Below, one piece after another: positions 57,075 through 61,216 of a stretch of 61,216 bases of DNA. The translations under genes were made by a program, and so were the position numbers. Origin of the DNA: Phaeoceros laevis (lineage: Eukaryota > Anthocerotophyta > Anthocerotopsida > Notothyladales); NCBI GenBank assembly GCA_049999765.1, contig JBNGIQ010009371.1:134053-195268 (forward strand). The letters are read 5' to 3'. Within the stretch, counting starts at the first letter, position 1. Each line of letters begins with the position of its first letter. The notes under the pieces are model-generated. The model saw nothing but the letters and a program-made list of their open reading frames with translations, was not told where the DNA came from and made no database searches.

Positions 57075-59303
57075 ATGTGGCTGGTAGGCTCGCTATTGAG
57101 CGGGGTCATGGGCACTATTTCGGCAGCGATTGCAAGCCTCCCGCTATACGTCATTGCCGTCCTTCTGTTGGTAAGCCTATAAGCTGGGGTGGAAGTGTCT
57201 GCCTCGTTTCCGCGTGTCAGGCAGAAGTGATTGTGTTGAGGCTTGTACTTATGACATGACACTTGTGTAGGTTACCGCGGTAACCATATGGCTCTCCAGC
57301 TACGTGGTGGAGTGGTTGCTGGAACTGGACTTGGGAGCCAGGTAAGCTGCGCTGGTGATCTTTCGCTCCCAGCTGAATGCTGAGCTCCACGCAGTGCAAC
57401 CCTGGCAGAGCAACAGGACAAGTTGTGGCTTTTGTGAGATCGTTGACAATGCAGGTTTTGGTTTTGTTTCGCAGCAGTGTAGGGACAATGCCATTCTTGG
57501 AGAACCCTACTTCCCTGGAGAAGGTATCATTCTGCCTACTAGTTTTTTATTTGCAGGATGCTGATGGTGCAAAATGTAGCAGAGTAAGGTTTCGACTGTT
57601 AGTACTGAAGCATGGAATGCAGGTTCGAGCGCCTTCGCTGTTCGATGAAGCAGAGAAGTATATTTCTCTGATTATGCCAGCTTATAATGAAGAGGCCAGA
57701 TTACCTGCGGTTCTGGATGAAACTCTTGGGTGACTGCTGAACCGCCAGATTTGGTGCTGGAGAATGGTGGTTTTGTCTTTCTATGTGATTGATTGTTCTT
57801 AGATCTCATGCCAGGACAGGTTGTTGCCTGTAACAAACTGCTTGTGAGCTTGAACGTGCATAACTCATAACGCCTGATCGTACAACTGCAGTTACCTTCA
57901 AAGCAGGGCCCGCAAGGACAGGTCCTTCACGTATGAGGTGCACTCCATTCCCCTGGACTTTGCTCTTTACCGCTGTGTTGCCATGAGAAAACATACTCAT
58001 GTGCTCGCTTGTTGCTTGAAGATCTTGGTCATTGACGATGGCAGCAAAGACAACACAGTGAAAGTAACTCTTGACTACAGCAAGAAATATGGTCTGGATG
58101 TTGTGAGGGCAATAAAGCAAGGGGCAAACTTCGGTAAAGGGGCTGCTGTTAGATTGGTAGGTCAACATGTCCCTGACAGCTGTTTGGAATAATCTGCCAT
58201 GTTTGTCCTCATGCCTGGATGCCAATTTGTTGCTTAGTGTGATAGTTTCATGTCCTTAACATTTTGTCGGTTTCTGTCACTGCCTCCTTTTTTCAGGGTA
58301 TGCTTTGTTCACGGGGCGAGATTCTTCTTATGCTTGATTCAGATGGAGCTACACAGATCACAGATTTGGAAAAGCTAGAAGAAAAGGTGAAAAACGCATA
58401 TTTGGTAGCATTTTGTGCGGATGGTGATTGTGTTGTGTTGTTGCTTTCTGCCTACTAATAAGCATTCGGTGTATTGGCCAGGCCTTGCCTGAAGTGCAAC
58501 ACTGAGCTGTGTGGCGTCATTGTGAATCTCAAGCAGATTAAAAAGGAGCAAGCTGTTTCTTACTCATCCCCAAACAAGAAGCCATCTTTGCAACTAAAAG
58601 ATGTTCAAGTTGCAGTGTTTGGATCTCGTGCTCACCTAGAGCAACAGGCATTGTCCACCGTAAGTCCAGTGAAGGAATACTTTTTGAGATCATTCTCCCT
58701 TTCACTCCCTTTGTATTGTGTTTTACTCTCTCGCTTGTTGTGGACTTGTCTTGTTTCTCAGCGGAAGTGGTATCGTAATGTTCTGATGAAAGGCTTTCAC
58801 TTATGTGTACTCCTTGTTGCCGGTTCGGGAGTCCGAGACACCCAGGTAAGAGATAACCTTCCAGATGTGGAAAATGCTTAGTTTAGTTGTTCGATAAGAG
58901 CATTGAGCTTTGTTACTGAGAGTTGCTCTGCATGAACATATGCAGTGTGGTTTCAAGATGTTCACGCGTTCAGTGGCCCGGAAGTTATTTGTGAACCTCA
59001 GGCTAAAGAGGCAAGAGCTGGTCAGCACGTTATTTGGGTTACATGTTTTGTTCAGTTCTGGTCCACTGCAACTAAATCCGGCATGCTGGGCATTTGTCTA
59101 GGTGGTGTTTTGATGTGGAGCTGGTACTCCTGTGCAAGCGTTTGCATATACCCATCAAAGAGGTTGCAGTTAACTGGACAGAGATTCCAGGGTCGAAGGT
59201 GCGGCTCCTCAGTATTGTTCACATGCTGATTGAGTTAGTCCTCATAAGGTTGGGTTATGGTTTTCACATGTGGAAAGTACATAGGGACTATGTCCTGGGA
59301 TGA
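57075..59303 (+). CDS. ALG5: Dolichyl-phosphate beta-glucosyltransferase
   Basis: Eleven exons (57075-57170, 57271-57341, 57475-57523, 57623-57729, 57892-57937, 58022-58156, 58297-58386, 58534-58659, 58762-58845, 58946-59010, 59102-59303) join to 356 residues. ALG5 makes dolichyl-phosphate-glucose from UDP-glucose at the ER membrane, the donor for the last glucoses of the N-glycan precursor. Seen: an N-terminal membrane anchor (residues about 12-45), Y-I-S-L-I-M-P-A-Y-N-E-E, I-D-D-G-S-K-D, the metal-binding L-D182-S-D184-G-A, F-G-S-R-A-H, R-K-W-Y-R-N, D-T-Q-C-G-F-K-M-F-T-R, W-C-F-D-V-E, and W-x-E-I-P-G-S-K. The GT2 fold is complete. The intron after 59010 uses a GC donor (AG|GCAAGA). The start of exon 8 was set by phase and similarity; the sequence just upstream is also open in another frame. 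Confidence 0.94.
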
Positions 59304-60404
59304 GCGGGTGTTAATTTGAAAGATTGCTCATCCATTCGATCTGCCCATGCACAGTCCTCCACCGTGACTAACATATTTGAGCCCACTGTTCCTGGTGGTT
59401 GTTTTGTTCGTGGGGCATGCTGCTCTTTAGTGCACAAAGTATGGAAACCAGAATTGCAGAAATGTAGATGAGGTTTCGATAAATCTCGAACAAGAACTCA
59501 GACTGTTTTCCAAACCGTTAGGGGAACAGCTCCCCGAACATCTGCCCATACAATAATAGCAACAGCAGTAAACACACACACATACTACGGTATTGACCGC
59601 GGTCCTTTTTTTCCTTGTAGGTTGCTGATCATCTTCAGTCACCTAATAATCTAACTGAACGCTGATAGTGAGTAGTACTAGTCAGTGGTCGCCCAAGATA
59701 GTGAAACCACTGGCGACGATTGCTTGATTACTTTGGTTCTGGGACTAAGCTTTCACAAGTGACAAGGGGACATAAGATAAGAGGTAAGACATAGATACCT
59801 CTTACCGTTATCCTTCTAGCAAACTTAGAGATACTTCTTCCTTATACACAGCCGGAGGCTTGGAGGGGGAGTGTGTTCTCAATCAGCATCAGAGACATCT
59901 TGTTCGTGACTTGAATGCTTCAAGTTCCATGTGCTCAAATAACAGGTTTTTCAAAGGGTTTGTCCAATTGGGATCCAAGGCTCCTTATTCTCATTAGGTG
60001 GGGCTCAATTGCTAGGGTGCCTTTAGTGCAGGATAAATGAATGAATGAATGAATGAATTGAAGTATATTGTTCTTCGAATAGTATAGCATGCTGCGAGCT
60101 ATGAATGAGTGAATGAATTTTAGTATACTCCTAGAAGATTGTAATACCCCAAGGTTCAGGGTGTACACACAATGGTAGTTGTAGATTGTTGAACCTTATG
60201 TAAATTTTTTTGTAATTCAAGTCCTGCAAGTGGGCACTTGCACGCTATAATGGCCCATTTTTCAGGTGTCCCCCCTCCCGTTTTTTTGTTCTTTCAGCCC
60301 TTGTATTGGGCACATACTGTATTAAAAAAAAGGAGTAAATATGCAAGCGTGTTATACTCGTCGAGATCTACAAGAATATGTAAAAAAATTACAAAGTGAT
60401 GCGT

Positions 60405-60484
60405 GTCGAGAAATTTAAAAGCAAATACGTGAGACAAAGTACATGTCGAGAAATTTAAAAGCAAATACGTGAGACAAAGTATAT
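60405..60484. repeat. Two tandem 40-bp copies
   Basis: Copies 60405-60444 and 60445-60484 differ only at the last few bases; the unit contains GAGAAATTTAAAAGCAAATA and CGTGAGACAAAGTA. Confidence 0.9.
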
Positions 60485-60977
60485 GTGTCCTCCTGCCATA
60501 ACAGGTGTACAAGTGTACTTTCTGATACTTCTGGTACTTCTAGGTACACTCAATTTTTAATTTCGAACCCATTTTGGGTATTTTTAACCATGATTCGAGG
60601 TACTTTGAGGTACTTTTTGCCAAATACCCACGTACAGGCGAAAGTTACTTTTTTGAACTTTTTGACAAGTACCTTTGCCGAAAAAAACGGGTCATTGTAG
60701 CATGCAAGTGCCCAAGGCAAAGATGCTACAACTTACCTTAGCTTCCTAACTTGGCCTTTTATATCATGAGGAATTTCTCTTTTACCACCTTTGCATTCAT
60801 TCTTGTGCTCTTCCTACCTCTAATCTTTTGTACCCTTTCCCTCTTATTTTTAGGCCGCTAGCCAAAGAGGCATTTCAAGCCCATGGTTTTGGGTCAGGGT
60901 GGCCGGGAGTTAGACCCGGGCGAGTTTGGCGTGAGGGTAGCACCTACCCACTCCCTTCATAGCTTAGTTGCCGGAAG

Positions 60978-61003
60978 CGGCGCTCCTTTGAAAAGGAGCG
61001 CCG
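60978..61003. repeat. Perfect hairpin, 12-bp arms
   Basis: CGGCGCTCCTTT and AAAGGAGCGCCG are separated by GA only. Confidence 0.9.
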
Positions 61004-61168
61004 TTTCTTTCTTAGTTTACGTTACGTCCGTTAGATTTGGACGTCAAGTTGAACCGTATTGTAAATTAAGTCCAAATACATACCGTATAAAAAACGTATA
61101 TGCAAAAACTTAAGTTAGCATTAAAGTGGCGATTCGCGAATGAGTTTTCACGACGAATGAGTTTTCGC

Positions 61169-61216
61169 GCGACGCCAAACTACTCAAGCTCCGCGCGAGC
61201 TTGAGTTTGGCGTCGC
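61169..61216. repeat. Hairpin reaching the window end, 20-bp arms
   Basis: The arm 61169-61191 pairs with 61197-61216 over 20 bases with one 3-nt bulge (ACT) in the left arm and a 5-nt loop. The element may continue beyond the window. Confidence 0.85.

Larger units (their letters stand above)
59304..61216. other. 3' flank of ALG5 and terminal AT-rich repeats
   Basis: No gene can be supported. The interval contains a (TGAA)n tract near 60036-60060, a 40-bp tandem duplication (60405-60484), GGTACTT-rich sequence (60510-60620) and two strong hairpins near the end. Confidence 0.5.

Noticed and set aside
57524-57622. Extra 27-base exon in ALG5 (57556-57582)
   Set aside because: It would need a 39-nt intron after it, and homologous plant ALG5 proteins join the flanking exons directly.

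Overview
This is nuclear DNA from a seed-free land plant. Most protein genes are split by short spliceosomal introns (about 70-460 bp), usually GT-AG. The window also carries a long DYW-type PPR gene, tRNA-derived SINE-like repeats, a TIR element and a 40S ribosomal protein gene. Two genes of the peptidoglycan pathway, murB and mraY, are present with plant introns and transit-peptide-like N-termini. A plastid murein pathway is retained in mosses, lycophytes and ferns but is largely lost in flowering plants. The style of the PPR protein looks most like a fern; a lycophyte or bryophyte is not excluded. Sequence gaps (runs of N) lie at 17318-17417, 18416-18815 and 52382-52481.

Layout. 1-384: 5' part of a pathogen-related (SnoaL-like) gene (-), then tRNA-Glu(UUC) (-). 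2206-3908: mTERF gene (-). 5074-6568: HISN2, histidine biosynthesis (-), head-to-head with a DYW PPR editing factor (6990-11087, +). 12638 to about 17122: SEUSS-type LIM-domain-binding co-regulator (-). 17.2-22.3 kb: AT-rich repeats and no gene I can support. 22321-23186: tRNA-splicing endonuclease subunit SEN54 (-), head-to-head with isovaleryl-CoA dehydrogenase (23882-27326, +; 16 exons). 28120-29519: MurB (-), head-to-head with tRNA adenosine deaminase TAD2 (29660-30910, +). 31563-32928: RPS4 (+). A PPR relic (-), tRNA-Arg(CCU), a triple zinc-finger protein (34528-35862, +) and an intronless nucleotidyltransferase-like gene (36261-37220, -) follow. 37.2-47.5 kb is repeat-rich, with SINE-like copies, PPR relics, minisatellites and inverted repeats. 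47523-49025: DUF1005 protein (+). 51089-52216: CACTA-like TIR element enclosing a Cys-rich ORF. 52512-53567: secreted Vps62/DUF946-like gene with an apparent frameshift, followed by a PQQ-propeller relic. 54476-56617: MraY (-), head-to-head with ALG5 (57075-59303, +). The last 1.9 kb holds only small repeats and hairpins.

Functional themes. MurB (UDP-MurNAc formation) and MraY (lipid I formation) belong to the same plastid-wall pathway and lie 25 kb apart. mTERF and the PPR protein act on organellar nucleic acids. TAD2, SEN54 and the two tRNA genes concern tRNA biology. Four head-to-head pairs (HISN2/PPR, SEN54/IVD, MurB/TAD2, MraY/ALG5) dominate the gene-dense parts. Exon models come from reading splice sites and protein similarity by eye; reading phases were checked for each multi-exon model, and single-base errors in coordinates are possible.
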